In this document: in pieces, positions 1-7,622 of the stretch
Position numbering within the stretch: the first letter of the stretch is position 1
How the letters are laid out: every line of letters starts with the position of its first letter
Source of the DNA: JAJZOM01 sp046703545
Lineage (GTDB): Archaea > Thermoplasmatota > Thermoplasmata > Thermoplasmatales > Thermoplasmataceae
Reading direction: 5' to 3'
Assembly (NCBI GenBank): GCA_046703545.1
Contig: JBJKSX010000059.1
Location: 9,823-73,822, forward strand
DNA length: 64,000 bases
Program-made: the position numbers and the translations under genes
The notes under the pieces: generated by a model
Database searches by the model: none
What the model saw: only the letters and a program-made list of their open reading frames with translations
What the model was told of the DNA's origin: nothing

Positions 1-1
1 G

Positions 2-217
2 GCAGAGGTGGTTGGCATTGCACAGGGCCAGATTCCCTGGTTTGGGCTCATAAAGCTGAACATAATGAGGCTTCAGGGGAATTGGCCATTCTACAGTGAT
101 GTGCCAGGGCACAGCTACGAATACCTGGCAGTCTCCCTGGCTGTCATCGTGGCTGCAATATTCTTCCCCTACGACAGGGTGCTTAGCTCCAAGAACAAGA
201 AAAACAATAAGAGATAG
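2..217 (+). CDS. C-terminal part of a membrane protein (cut by window edge)
   Basis: The reading frame is open from the first bases and ends at TAG 215-217, so only the last 71 residues are present. They contain one clear hydrophobic segment (YLAVSLAVIVAAIFFPY) followed by a lysine/asparagine-rich tail, the usual positive-inside end of a membrane protein. The internal ATG and GTG codons are probably not the true start because the frame is already open at the edge. The next gene starts about 10 nt downstream and looks co-transcribed. Too little is left to name a family. Confidence 0.55.
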   Translation, partial: AEVVGIAQGQIPWFGLIKLNIMRLQGNWPFYSDVPGHSYEYLAVSLAVIVAAIFFPYDRVLSSKNKKNNKR

Positions 218-227
218 GAAGGTATGG

Positions 228-671
228 ATGAGCATGGATCCAGTCGCCATAGCTGCACTGACACTCTCGATCATCTCGATCCTGCTTTGGGTCTTCACGT
301 TCCTGTCCCCAAGACTGGCGGCAGGTAACCTGGCAGGCAATTCTATAAAACACAGGGGCGAAGAACCGGCTCCGGAGAATAAGGAAACGGGGTCCTCACT
401 CGCTGTCCCAGAGAACAAGCAAACGCCAGTTGCTGCTGTTGGTTCCCAGGACCGGGAGTCCCAGTTCATGAGCGATACCCAGAAATTCTCCAACATGGTG
501 CACAAGAATCTGGAGATACTCAACACCAGGGTTGGAGTCAAGTTCAGCGTGAAGCCCCTATCCGAGAATTACTCTGTCAAAAGGAAGGGCCCGAACTTCG
601 TGGACTCCATGGATATTTCCGAAGATGAAGACGAAAGGATGCTCTCCGACGAAAGTGACGGGGAAAACTAG
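228..671 (+). CDS. hypothetical single-span membrane-anchored protein
   Basis: About 147 residues. An N-terminal hydrophobic span (residues about 6-25, AALTLSIISILLWVFTFL) is followed by a low-complexity linker rich in Glu, Pro, Asn and Lys, a short conserved-looking block around residues 80-120 and a very acidic tail. AGGAAGG at 217-222 precedes the ATG at 228 and a second ATG at 234, so either may be used; the frame upstream of 228 overlaps the preceding gene. The stop overlaps the convergent ftsY stop by 4 nt. No family recognised; the layout suggests a membrane-tethered accessory protein of the preceding gene product. Confidence 0.6.
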   Translation: MSMDPVAIAALTLSIISILLWVFTFLSPRLAAGNLAGNSIKHRGEEPAPENKETGSSLAVPENKQTPVAAVGSQDRESQFMSDTQKFSNMVHKNLEILNTRVGVKFSVKPLSENYSVKRKGPNFVDSMDISEDEDERMLSDESDGEN

Positions 672-1543
672 TCTGGAAGTATTCTTTCCAGGTACCACTG
701 GGGATCGAAAGGCTGGAGGTCATCCATTTCCTGCCCCACACCAATAAACAGTATGGGCTTTTTCAGCTGGTCGGAAATGGTCAGGATCGCACCGCCTCTT
801 GCATCAGTGTCCAGTTTGGTGAGGATAACAGCATCGAATGGTGTTTCCTTAAGGAACGTCTCGGCCTGATGGACAGCGTCCTGCCCAATCATAGCATCCA
901 GGACAAGTATGGTCATGTCAGGCTTTGCAACCCTCCTCATCTTCTTCATTTCCTCGAGGAGGTTCTTGTTTGTCTGCATCCTTCCTGCTGAGTCTATGAG
1001 AACATAATCCAGTTTCCTTGCATTTGCATGCTCAATTGCATCGAATGCCACTGACGCAGGATCACTTCCCGCTTCATGCTTGATGAGGTTCACGCCTACC
1101 CTCTCGGAAAGGATGGCCAGTTGTTCAATGGCCCCGGCCCTGAATGTGTCGGATGCTGCAAGAACCACTCTCCTGTTGTTCTTCTTCAGGTAATGCGCCA
1201 TTTTTGACACGGTCGTTGTCTTGCCTGTTCCGTTTATGCCAAGGAAAAGCACAACAAACGGTTTCTTTCCCGGGTTGAGCATGTCAAAATCAGTGGTGTT
1301 CTCTGTGAGGATGTTGGTGAGTGATTCCCTGAGTGCCTCCATCACCTCGGCTCTGGAGATCCTTTTTTTGGCCCTGGATATGAAACCGGCCATTTCATCC
1401 ACAATTCTCTCAGCAGTGTCAAATGAAACATCAGATTCCAGCAGAATGTTCCTGATGCTTTCCTCAATGTCGGTTTTCCGGATCTCTTCGCCCGGGACTT
1501 CCTGGACGGCCTTTCCGAACTTCTTCTTCAGTGACTCAAACAT
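668..1543 (-). CDS. ftsY: signal recognition particle receptor FtsY
   Basis: SRP-receptor GTPase (291 aa) that docks the SRP-ribosome complex at the membrane. A short charged N-domain (residues 1-90) precedes the SRP-type G domain: P-loop GINGTGKTT (102-110), DTFRAGA (132-138), DSAGR (184-188) and TKLD (242-245). I chose ATG 1543 (MFESLKK) because it sits 1 nt after the prefoldin alpha stop; upstream in-frame residues are antisense-like sequence of that gene. It lacks the long acidic A-domain of many bacterial FtsY proteins, as is usual in archaea. Its partner SRP54 is encoded at 28913-30286. Last gene of a pgk-pfdA-ftsY operon. Confidence 0.95.
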   Translation of the reverse strand: MFESLKKKFGKAVQEVPGEEIRKTDIEESIRNILLESDVSFDTAERIVDEMAGFISRAKKRISRAEVMEALRESLTNILTENTTDFDMLNPGKKPFVVLFLGINGTGKTTTVSKMAHYLKKNNRRVVLAASDTFRAGAIEQLAILSERVGVNLIKHEAGSDPASVAFDAIEHANARKLDYVLIDSAGRMQTNKNLLEEMKKMRRVAKPDMTILVLDAMIGQDAVHQAETFLKETPFDAVILTKLDTDARGGAILTISDQLKKPILFIGVGQEMDDLQPFDPQWYLERILPD

Positions 1544-1544
1544 T

Positions 1545-1964
1545 TCAGCTCTTCTGGTTCTGTTCTGCCTGTGCCTGCTGCACCAGTGAAACAAGTGAGT
1601 TGTACCTTCCGGAGATGTCGGATCTCCTGGACTGGACATTCTGGATAGACTCATCAAGCTCCTTGACGTTCTTTTCAAGCCTTTCCACGCTCAGTTTTGG
1701 GTCTTCTTCCACATACAGGTTTGAACCTATCGGGACCAGAAGCCTTTCCTTGGGGTCGATGTTGGCCTTTATGAAAATTCCTGCACCCAGTGATACTTTC
1801 ACATCATTGGAAGTGGCAATTGCCTCATCCTTCAGTGCTGAATAGGCCTTTCTAACTTCGTCCATTCCTCTTGCCAGCACAGAAAGCTGGTTGTCAAGGG
1901 ACTCCATCAGGGAACGGAGATAATTGAGTTCTTCTGCAACGTTAAAGTCATTTGTGTTTTCCAT
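1545..1964 (-). CDS. pfdA: prefoldin alpha subunit
   Basis: 139 aa, the usual size of archaeal prefoldin alpha, a hexameric holdase that hands unfolded proteins to the thermosome. Two long amphipathic coiled-coil helices (about 8-50 and 90-135) flank the beta-hairpin linker region with LVPIGSNLYVE. A good Shine-Dalgarno (AGGAGAGA on the minus strand, about 7 nt before ATG 1964) supports this start although it overlaps the pgk 3' end by 17 nt, which implies translational coupling. The pairing with ftsY just downstream is common in archaea. Confidence 0.93.
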   Translation of the reverse strand: MENTNDFNVAEELNYLRSLMESLDNQLSVLARGMDEVRKAYSALKDEAIATSNDVKVSLGAGIFIKANIDPKERLLVPIGSNLYVEEDPKLSVERLEKNVKELDESIQNVQSRRSDISGRYNSLVSLVQQAQAEQNQKS

Positions 1965-3213
1965 AATCTCTCTCCTGGAAGATATTCATGCTCTCTTCTA
2001 AGGCCTCTAGTACTGGCATTGCCTCACCTGATAAATAGCTTATCAGTGCCCCTCCGCCCGTGGAAGCGTGGGTTATGCCGTTCATCAGCCTGAGCTTTTC
2101 AAGTGCATTCAGTGTGTGGCCTCCACCAGCAATGGTCAGGCCTTCGTTCTCAGCCACGGCCTCTAGTATTTCCCTGGTGCCCACGGAATACTCCTCGATC
2201 TCATACATTCCCATGGGCCCGTTGAGGAAGATTGCCTTGGCATTCTTGATCTCATTCACGAACCTCTCCACGGATTTGAGCCCGATATCCGCCAGGATCT
2301 GGTCGTCGGGAACACTCTCGCCCGAGTTGTGTGCCTTGCCCGATGGATTAAGCACAAAATCCTCCGGCAGAAGTATTTTGTCTCCATATTTGTCAAGGAG
2401 TTCCTTGCAGGTCTTGAGCAGTTTTTCGTGGTCTTTGTTGTTCTTTATTATGAAATCCTTGTTTTTCTTGCCTATGTTAAAGCCTTTGGCCCAGAGGAAT
2501 ACGTTTGCAACGACACCTCCGGTGATTATCCTGTCGACAACCTTGTTCTTGAGGAAACCTTTGCTGACGTTCACGCTGTCATCAATCTTGGACCCTGCCA
2601 GGATGGCAACCTTTGGATGCGCGTTACCGAAAGTGAACTTGTCAAGCGCGGACACTTCCCTCTCTATCAACCTTCCCGCTATATTGGGCTTCGTTCTCCT
2701 GAACCCAACCAGGGAGGTTTGCGCCCTGTGGATTGCGGGAAACGCATCTATGACGAAATAGTCGAACAGCTCTCCCAGGTTCCTTACAAAATGTGACGAT
2801 TCAACCAGTTGAGCATCCATGGCATCAATCATGGTCTCCTCGGAATAGAAACGGGTATTCTCCAGCATGATGATTTCCCCGTCTTCCATGTTGCGGATGC
2901 TGTTTCTCGCCACTGACCCAAAGAGTGAATCGACAAACTGGATGCTCCTGCCTGTGAGCTTCTCCATCTGTTCCGCATGTTTCCTGAGGGAAGTGAAGTC
3001 ATCTTTTCCCGGCCTGCTCTGATGTGCAACAATGACAAGCTTTGAATTGTGGAGTTCCTTGATTGTGTCCAGATGTGAGATGAACCTGGAAAGACCCATC
3101 ACCTCACCGTTTATGGGATTTATAGGAGAATTTATGTCTATCCGGAGGTAAACCCGCTTGCCCTGAAAGTTGAACTGGTCGAGCGTGAAAAACTTAGCCG
3201 GTGAGAAAGCCAT
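1948..3213 (-). CDS. pgk: phosphoglycerate kinase
   Basis: Catalyses 1,3-bisphosphoglycerate + ADP to 3-phosphoglycerate + ATP. About 421 aa. The N-terminal substrate domain shows RVYLRIDINSPI (family signature of the R-x-D-x-N-x-P type), HQSRPG and LENTRFY; the C-terminal nucleotide domain shows ILAGSKIDDS, NGPMGMYE and the GGGHT loop. I place the start at ATG 3213 because an ATATATT box at 3237-3243 is centred 27 nt upstream, the leaderless spacing, and the next ATG upstream would lie on top of that box. First gene of the pgk-pfdA-ftsY operon. Confidence 0.95.
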   Translation of the reverse strand: MAFSPAKFFTLDQFNFQGKRVYLRIDINSPINPINGEVMGLSRFISHLDTIKELHNSKLVIVAHQSRPGKDDFTSLRKHAEQMEKLTGRSIQFVDSLFGSVARNSIRNMEDGEIIMLENTRFYSEETMIDAMDAQLVESSHFVRNLGELFDYFVIDAFPAIHRAQTSLVGFRRTKPNIAGRLIEREVSALDKFTFGNAHPKVAILAGSKIDDSVNVSKGFLKNKVVDRIITGGVVANVFLWAKGFNIGKKNKDFIIKNNKDHEKLLKTCKELLDKYGDKILLPEDFVLNPSGKAHNSGESVPDDQILADIGLKSVERFVNEIKNAKAIFLNGPMGMYEIEEYSVGTREILEAVAENEGLTIAGGGHTLNALEKLRLMNGITHASTGGGALISYLSGEAMPVLEALEESMNIFQERDYGKHK

Positions 3214-3236
3214 TTGTACGTTATCGAACAGAACAC

Positions 3237-3243
3237 ATATATT
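3237..3243 (-). promoter_or_regulatory. TATA box of pgk operon
   Basis: AATATAT on the minus strand, centred 27 nt upstream of the chosen pgk ATG with no Shine-Dalgarno site between. This is the spacing expected of an archaeal leaderless transcript. A second A/T-rich box at 3265-3272 (AAAATATG) would serve the divergent nucleotidyltransferase. Confidence 0.6.
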
Positions 3244-3298
3244 CATTTCTACAAGCCGGCATGAAAAATATGAATAGTTGAAAAACCATCAGAATGTG

Positions 3299-4033
3299 AT
3301 GAAGGGCGTCATCACTGCAGCCGGACTCGGAACAAGGTCAGGGCTGGACGGAAAAATGCGCAAGGAGATGCTCCCGGTCTATGACTTCAGGGAAGGCAGG
3401 CTTGTGCTGAGGCCCATTATTGACGTTTTGTTGACAGGCTACAGGGCCAATGGAATAGTGAAATCTGCTGTTGTCCTGGATCCATCAGACAGGTGGACAA
3501 GGGAGTACATTGAAGTTGAGTTTCCAGAAGTGGAAATACTGCTCCAGGAAGAGAAACGGGGATTCGGGCATGCGGTGCTGATGGCACAGGATTTCGTTGG
3601 CGACGACAGTTTCATACTTAATGCAGGCGACGGCATGGTGCTTCGGAAGAATGTCATGAAGGAGATGGCTGCCTGGAAATCCAATGGCGTATACCTTACA
3701 TTGATGACCGTCACAAACCCTGAGAGATATGGCACAGCCGAGATCCAGCTGGTGGACGGCACTCCCACCGTGAAAGGCCTGGTTGAGAAGTCACCAAATC
3801 CCCCATCCAACTTTGCCCTCTGCGCACTTTACAGGCTCCCCAGTTCCATATTTGAGCATCTTTCCCGCCATACCGGGAAGAACATTGAACTCACACCCTC
3901 CATCGACGCGCTCATCAGATCAGGAATGGAAACAAAGGCCACGGTCATTGACAGGAAGGACTGGATAAGCGTTGGAAGGGCCGAAGGGTACATAGATGTG
4001 CTGAAATCAACACTGGAAAACTGCAAAAAATAG
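3299..4033 (+). CDS. sugar-phosphate nucleotidyltransferase
   Basis: 244 aa, GT-A fold nucleotidyltransferase of the UTP:glucose-1-phosphate uridylyltransferase type. The N-terminus carries the signature GVITAAGLGTRSG...RKEMLPVYD (NTP-binding loop and Lys), followed by LNAGDGMV, the acidic metal site, and VEKSPNPPSNFA. I chose ATG 3299, which starts directly at the conserved MKGVITAAG; the in-frame TTG at 3278 would add seven residues. A TATA-like AAAATATG lies about 31 nt upstream. It faces the UDP-sulfoquinovose synthase gene and may make its UDP-glucose substrate; that link is inference. Confidence 0.85.
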   Translation: MKGVITAAGLGTRSGLDGKMRKEMLPVYDFREGRLVLRPIIDVLLTGYRANGIVKSAVVLDPSDRWTREYIEVEFPEVEILLQEEKRGFGHAVLMAQDFVGDDSFILNAGDGMVLRKNVMKEMAAWKSNGVYLTLMTVTNPERYGTAEIQLVDGTPTVKGLVEKSPNPPSNFALCALYRLPSSIFEHLSRHTGKNIELTPSIDALIRSGMETKATVIDRKDWISVGRAEGYIDVLKSTLENCKK

Positions 4034-4035
4034 GG

Positions 4036-5205
4036 TTATTTTGTGGAACTCTCGCTCCACACGGTTCTTGGCTCTATTACTTCCTTAAGCCCCTCTATCT
4101 TCTTGCAGAACCTCTTGAGGTCCTTCAGGATGATCTTCACCTCGTCCTTCAGTTCCCTGGACCTCCTGTACCCAAGAGCAGCAAGCTTCTCATGTGCAGG
4201 GTTGTAATAGTGCTCCTCGGCCTCCATCCTGGGGTTGGGGACACTCCTGATCTCCGGGACCTCCTTGTACTTCCTGCTGTAGACTTCCTGGACCATTTCT
4301 GCGAGCTCCCTGACGGAGTAATGCTCATCAAACTGGTTGAATACCCTGTACTCGCCTTCTACAGGTGGATTTGAAAGTGCGAGGTCAAGGCAGGTGATGC
4401 TGTCCTCAAGGGAGAGGAAGCCCCTGGTCTGTCCGCCTTTTCCATAGGGTGTTATGGGCATGCCCACCGTGGCCTGGGCACAGAACCTGTTGAGTGCAGT
4501 TCCCCAGACCTCGTCAATGTCAAACCTTGTGAAAAGCCGGGTCTGGTCTATTTCCTTTGTCCTGGTTCCATAGACCACCCCCTGCATGACATCGGTGATC
4601 CTGAGCTTCCAAACCCTGTTGGCGAACATCAGGTTGTTGCTGTCATGAACCTTTGTCCAGTGGTACCATGATCCTGCCTGCTTTGGGAATGGGAGGAAGT
4701 CCTTCCTTCCGTTGTACTCAATTTCGAAGAAGCCTTCTGGAATGTCTATGTTTGGAGTTCCATATTCACCCATTGTCCCCAGTTTCAGTATGTGGGCGTC
4801 GGGGACAATCTCCTTGACGGCGTAAATGAGGTTCAGGGTGCTGACTATATTCTTCACCATTGTATCAGTGGCCTGCTTCAGGCCTATCATGGAATAGGGT
4901 GCGGACCTCTGTTCCGCAAGATGAACTATGGCATCCGGCTTTTCCTTGCGCATCACGTCAAGGAAGAATTCTGGGTCGCTCACGTCGCCCCTGTAGAATG
5001 TGATGGTTTTTCCCGTCTTTTCCTTCAGCCTCTTGAGCCTTTCATTGAATGAGGGTATTGGAGTCACTGATTCAGAATCCACTTCCTTGACCCTCTTCCT
5101 TGTAAAGAAATTGTCAACGCCCACGACTTCATTTCCTTTCAGAACTTCTCTGAGTGCAAGCGGCCATCCTATGTAGCCGTCAATGCCCAGTATCATGACC
5201 TTCAT
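4036..5205 (-). CDS. UDP-sulfoquinovose synthase (SQD1/Agl3-like)
   Basis: 389 aa NAD-dependent extended SDR that makes UDP-sulfoquinovose from UDP-glucose and sulfite. Nucleotide-binding GIDGYIGW lies at residues 7-14; the catalytic region shows TMGEYGTPN and YHWTK (Tyr-x-x-x-Lys), and the family hallmarks VYGTRT, NRFCAQATVG and GKGGQTRGF follow. In Sulfolobus the homologue Agl3 supplies the sulfosugar of the surface N-glycan. Start placed at ATG 5205 (MKVMILG): a TTTTTAG box is about 27 nt upstream, whereas the ATG at 5223 would overlap it. Convergent with the nucleotidyltransferase gene, 2 nt apart. Confidence 0.9.
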   Translation of the reverse strand: MKVMILGIDGYIGWPLALREVLKGNEVVGVDNFFTRKRVKEVDSESVTPIPSFNERLKRLKEKTGKTITFYRGDVSDPEFFLDVMRKEKPDAIVHLAEQRSAPYSMIGLKQATDTMVKNIVSTLNLIYAVKEIVPDAHILKLGTMGEYGTPNIDIPEGFFEIEYNGRKDFLPFPKQAGSWYHWTKVHDSNNLMFANRVWKLRITDVMQGVVYGTRTKEIDQTRLFTRFDIDEVWGTALNRFCAQATVGMPITPYGKGGQTRGFLSLEDSITCLDLALSNPPVEGEYRVFNQFDEHYSVRELAEMVQEVYSRKYKEVPEIRSVPNPRMEAEEHYYNPAHEKLAALGYRRSRELKDEVKIILKDLKRFCKKIEGLKEVIEPRTVWSESSTK

Positions 5206-5292
5206 TTTATCCAGATTGTGCATTAGGCTAAAAATCTTGCCGGACTCTGCAAATCCACACTGTCTGTCAAAAAGTGAGAAATGGGGTAATGT

Positions 5293-5976
5293 TCAGGATG
5301 CCTGAGCATCCTTAACGCTATCAAGTCCTCTGGTTGCAAAGAGGTAGACCAACACATAGAACAGGGCGAAAAGCGGAATAAGGTACAGGTCACTGACGCC
5401 GGCAAATGATTCTGCATACCAGAAAGCAGCAAAACTGAGGAGAATTGCCGACACTGCTGTCTTCACTGTGGCCTGTTTCACTTTCCTGATCTGTGACCTC
5501 AGCAGATACGCTGCAACAACAACAATGGCTATTCCCAGCAAGAGACCCACACCCGTTGAGTCATAGTTCTCCGGGAAAAGGGCAACCAGTACAATGGCGG
5601 CCTCAAATGCCTCAACGAGCCCAACTGAGTATGCCGTGGCAAGCACCCCCTTCTCTCCCTCTTCATGTTTCTGCTGGCTTGGAGGGCCCTGCCTCTGGAA
5701 CCTGTATGCCCTCCGGGCGCTCTTTGCCAGCCTCTGCCCGAAGTACAGAAGAAGCGTAGCCGAGACGAGCCGCACATAGAATATGGGCAGGAGTGTTATG
5801 AAATTGCCAACTACCATTGTTGGAATCAGGACTGTGACAACCCCCAGCGAAACCGCCCCATAGGCTGAGGAGCTTCTCGAATCGGCATAAAGGGCCATTC
5901 CCACCGCGGTGGCTTCCGACATCTCCAGCACTGTAATACCCAGCGCAGCAAGGAGAATCCCGATGTTGAAGTCCAT
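5293..5976 (-). CDS. predicted polytopic membrane protein with duplicated acidic motif
   Basis: 227 aa with about seven hydrophobic segments. Two membrane segments carry similar acidic motifs, LEMSEATAVGMAL near residue 17 and VEAFEAAIVLVAL near residue 122, so the protein looks like two repeats joined by a basic cytoplasmic loop (RRAYRFQRQG...HEEGEKG). The second motif resembles the REGLEA helix of FTR1-type iron permeases and such duplicated acidic helices are typical of cation transporters (FTR1, Gdt1/TMEM165). I infer a metal-ion transporter; the family is not certain. Monocistronic, ATG at 5976. Confidence 0.7.
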   Translation of the reverse strand: MDFNIGILLAALGITVLEMSEATAVGMALYADSRSSSAYGAVSLGVVTVLIPTMVVGNFITLLPIFYVRLVSATLLLYFGQRLAKSARRAYRFQRQGPPSQQKHEEGEKGVLATAYSVGLVEAFEAAIVLVALFPENYDSTGVGLLLGIAIVVVAAYLLRSQIRKVKQATVKTAVSAILLSFAAFWYAESFAGVSDLYLIPLFALFYVLVYLFATRGLDSVKDAQAS

Positions 5977-6129
5977 TGCCCAACAATAGCACGGGAATAT
6001 TTAGGAATATCACCCTCCCGGCACTTACCCTCGGTGTTATAAATACGTCAAGTTTTATGAAAGGCGTAGTTTGAAATTGAGGAAGCCATCTAGTAGATTT
6101 AACCCGTAACCGGGAGGAGAAAGATCTCA

Positions 6130-6753
6130 ATGGCAATTGCATCACTTCAGTTCCTCAACATACTGATCAGGCTTTTCGTGGTCATTGACCCCTTTGGCTG
6201 CCTTGTGTTCTTCCTGGCACTTACGGGAAACATAGACACCAAGACCAGGAGAACCATAACGCTTGATGCAACCCTGTACGGAGGAATGATCCTGGTCTTC
6301 TTTGCACTCTTTGGTTCATTCATCTTATTTTACTTCGGAATATCCCTAGAAGCCCTTGAGATTGCGGGCGGAATCATCATGCTCATTATGGGAATCGAAA
6401 TGGTCAGGGAAGGTGACAGGCCAAAGTCCATGGGAGGTGGGGAAACAGACCAGGACCTTGGGATTGTCCCGTTTGCAACTCCTTTTATTGCGGGCCCTGG
6501 TGCCATATCCCTTGTGATCCTGCTCATCAACGGTGACATAATTCATAACCTGCTCACAGGAATGTACACTCTGGTTTCCATTGCAATTGTCATGGCCATA
6601 ATCTACTTCTTCTTCACTTACGCCTCAAGGATTTCGAGGCTGATGGGCGAGAAAGTCCTGAAAGCGCTGACCAGGATATTTGGGCTGTTGGTTGCAGGCT
6701 TTGCAATCCAGTACTTCATCAATGCAATCATTGCCCTTGGTGTTGCACCCTGA
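6130..6753 (+). CDS. MarC family integral membrane protein
   Basis: 207 aa, six membrane segments, typical of the MarC/UPF0056 family (function unsettled; once linked to multiple antibiotic resistance in E. coli). Family features are VVIDPFGCLVFFLALT near the N-terminus, the central GGIIMLIMGIEMV and the half-repeat PFATPFIAGPGAIS. A strong Shine-Dalgarno GGAGGAG (6113-6119) lies 10 nt before ATG 6130, so unlike many neighbours it has a leader. Its stop TGA abuts the convergent ABC ATPase stop and both lie in one 16-nt palindrome. Confidence 0.88.
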   Translation: MAIASLQFLNILIRLFVVIDPFGCLVFFLALTGNIDTKTRRTITLDATLYGGMILVFFALFGSFILFYFGISLEALEIAGGIIMLIMGIEMVREGDRPKSMGGGETDQDLGIVPFATPFIAGPGAISLVILLINGDIIHNLLTGMYTLVSIAIVMAIIYFFFTYASRISRLMGEKVLKALTRIFGLLVAGFAIQYFINAIIALGVAP

Positions 6754-6761
6754 TCAGGGTG
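6746..6761. terminator. perfect palindrome over two convergent stop codons
   Basis: CACCCTGATCAGGGTG is a perfect 16-nt palindrome (8-bp arms). Its centre TGATCA consists of the MarC stop TGA (6751-6753) and the reverse complement of the ABC ATPase stop (6754-6756). It would form a hairpin in both transcripts. No U-run follows on either side, so a role in termination or 3'-end protection is inferred from position only. Confidence 0.55.
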
Positions 6762-7509
6762 ACATAACGGTCAGGACATCGTCCACCGTCTCATAGAATT
6801 CTTCGCTTCTGGTGTTCCTTGGCCTCTTGAGCATTATGGCCTTTTCCTCGATCACCGTACTGGGCCTCCTGCTCAGTATGATGATCTTGTCGCTCAGCTG
6901 GACAGCCTCATCAACGTTGTGGGTGACCAGAAGGACACCGCTGGGAGGGGTTTCCGGAGGAAGCCAGAGATCAAGGAGCTCCTCCCTCATGGACTGGGCT
7001 GAAAACACGTCCAGGCCAGCAAAAGGCTCGTCCAGAAGCAGGAGGTCAGGCGAGGTTGCAAGCGCCCTGGCAATTGAGACCCTCTGTTTCATTCCCCCGG
7101 AGAGTTCCTTGGGGTAGGCACTTTCGAAACCGTCGATGCCGACCCGTTTTATGTATTCCAGGGCAACGCTCTGCCTTCTGGCCTTGTCTGAAATAATGGG
7201 CTCCAGCACAATCTCCACGTTCTTCTGCACATCAAGCCAGGGAAAGAGAGCTGGGTTCTGGAAAACCACGGAAACCCTGCTCTGTTCGGAAGATTGGAGC
7301 TTTCCACCTATGAGTATTCTTCCTGAGGTGGGTTTGACCAGGCCCAGCACCATCCTGAGAATGGTCGATTTTCCACATCCTGAAGGCCCTATGACAGATA
7401 CAAATTCATTGTTTTTTATGGTGAAGGAGACATCCTTGATTGACACAAGCTTGCTCCTGCCGGTCACATATTCCATATGAACGTTCTGAACTGAAAGGAG
7501 CTCCTCCAT
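6754..7509 (-). CDS. ABC transporter ATP-binding protein, nitrate/sulfonate/taurine type
   Basis: 251 aa complete ABC ATPase. Walker A GPSGCGKST, signature ELSGGMKQRV, Walker B LLLLDEPFAGLD and switch THNVDEA are intact. The SIARALATSPDLLLLDEPFAGLD region and overall size match the SsuB/TauB/NrtD subfamily that energises uptake of anions such as sulfonates or nitrate. No permease or binding-protein gene is adjacent, so it is an orphan whose partner must be elsewhere. A sulfonate link to the nearby sulfoquinovose synthase is possible but unsupported. Confidence 0.88.
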   Translation of the reverse strand: MEELLSVQNVHMEYVTGRSKLVSIKDVSFTIKNNEFVSVIGPSGCGKSTILRMVLGLVKPTSGRILIGGKLQSSEQSRVSVVFQNPALFPWLDVQKNVEIVLEPIISDKARRQSVALEYIKRVGIDGFESAYPKELSGGMKQRVSIARALATSPDLLLLDEPFAGLDVFSAQSMREELLDLWLPPETPPSGVLLVTHNVDEAVQLSDKIIILSRRPSTVIEEKAIMLKRPRNTRSEEFYETVDDVLTVMSP

Positions 7510-7592
7510 GCTCCGAGTATGTTAACAATATATGAATATCTAGCCTATCCGCGACACAAACTCAGTTATTTTCTTCAATTGGATTTTAAGTT

Positions 7593-7622
7593 AAAAAAAA
7601 GGAGACGGGATCCTCAGATCTC
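7593..7622 (-). terminator. U-run terminator after the beta-CASP nuclease
   Basis: On the minus strand the stop codon (7616-7614) is enclosed by short inverted repeats (GATC-TGAG-GATC, or alternatively GAGA...TCTC) and is followed by eight Ts (7600-7593). U-runs are the recognised archaeal termination signal. Confidence 0.6.

Noticed and set aside
1544..1678. Longer N-terminus for FtsY
   Set aside because: It overlaps prefoldin alpha coding sequence in another frame and its Arg/Ser/His-rich composition is not FtsY-like.
2060..2761. Plus-strand open frame antisense to pgk
   Set aside because: Shadow of a fully conserved phosphoglycerate kinase; no start signals.
5663..6145. Minus-strand frame extending past the start of the duplicated-motif membrane gene
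   Set aside because: It overlaps that gene in another frame and contains no family motif; the 227-residue frame has coherent membrane segments.
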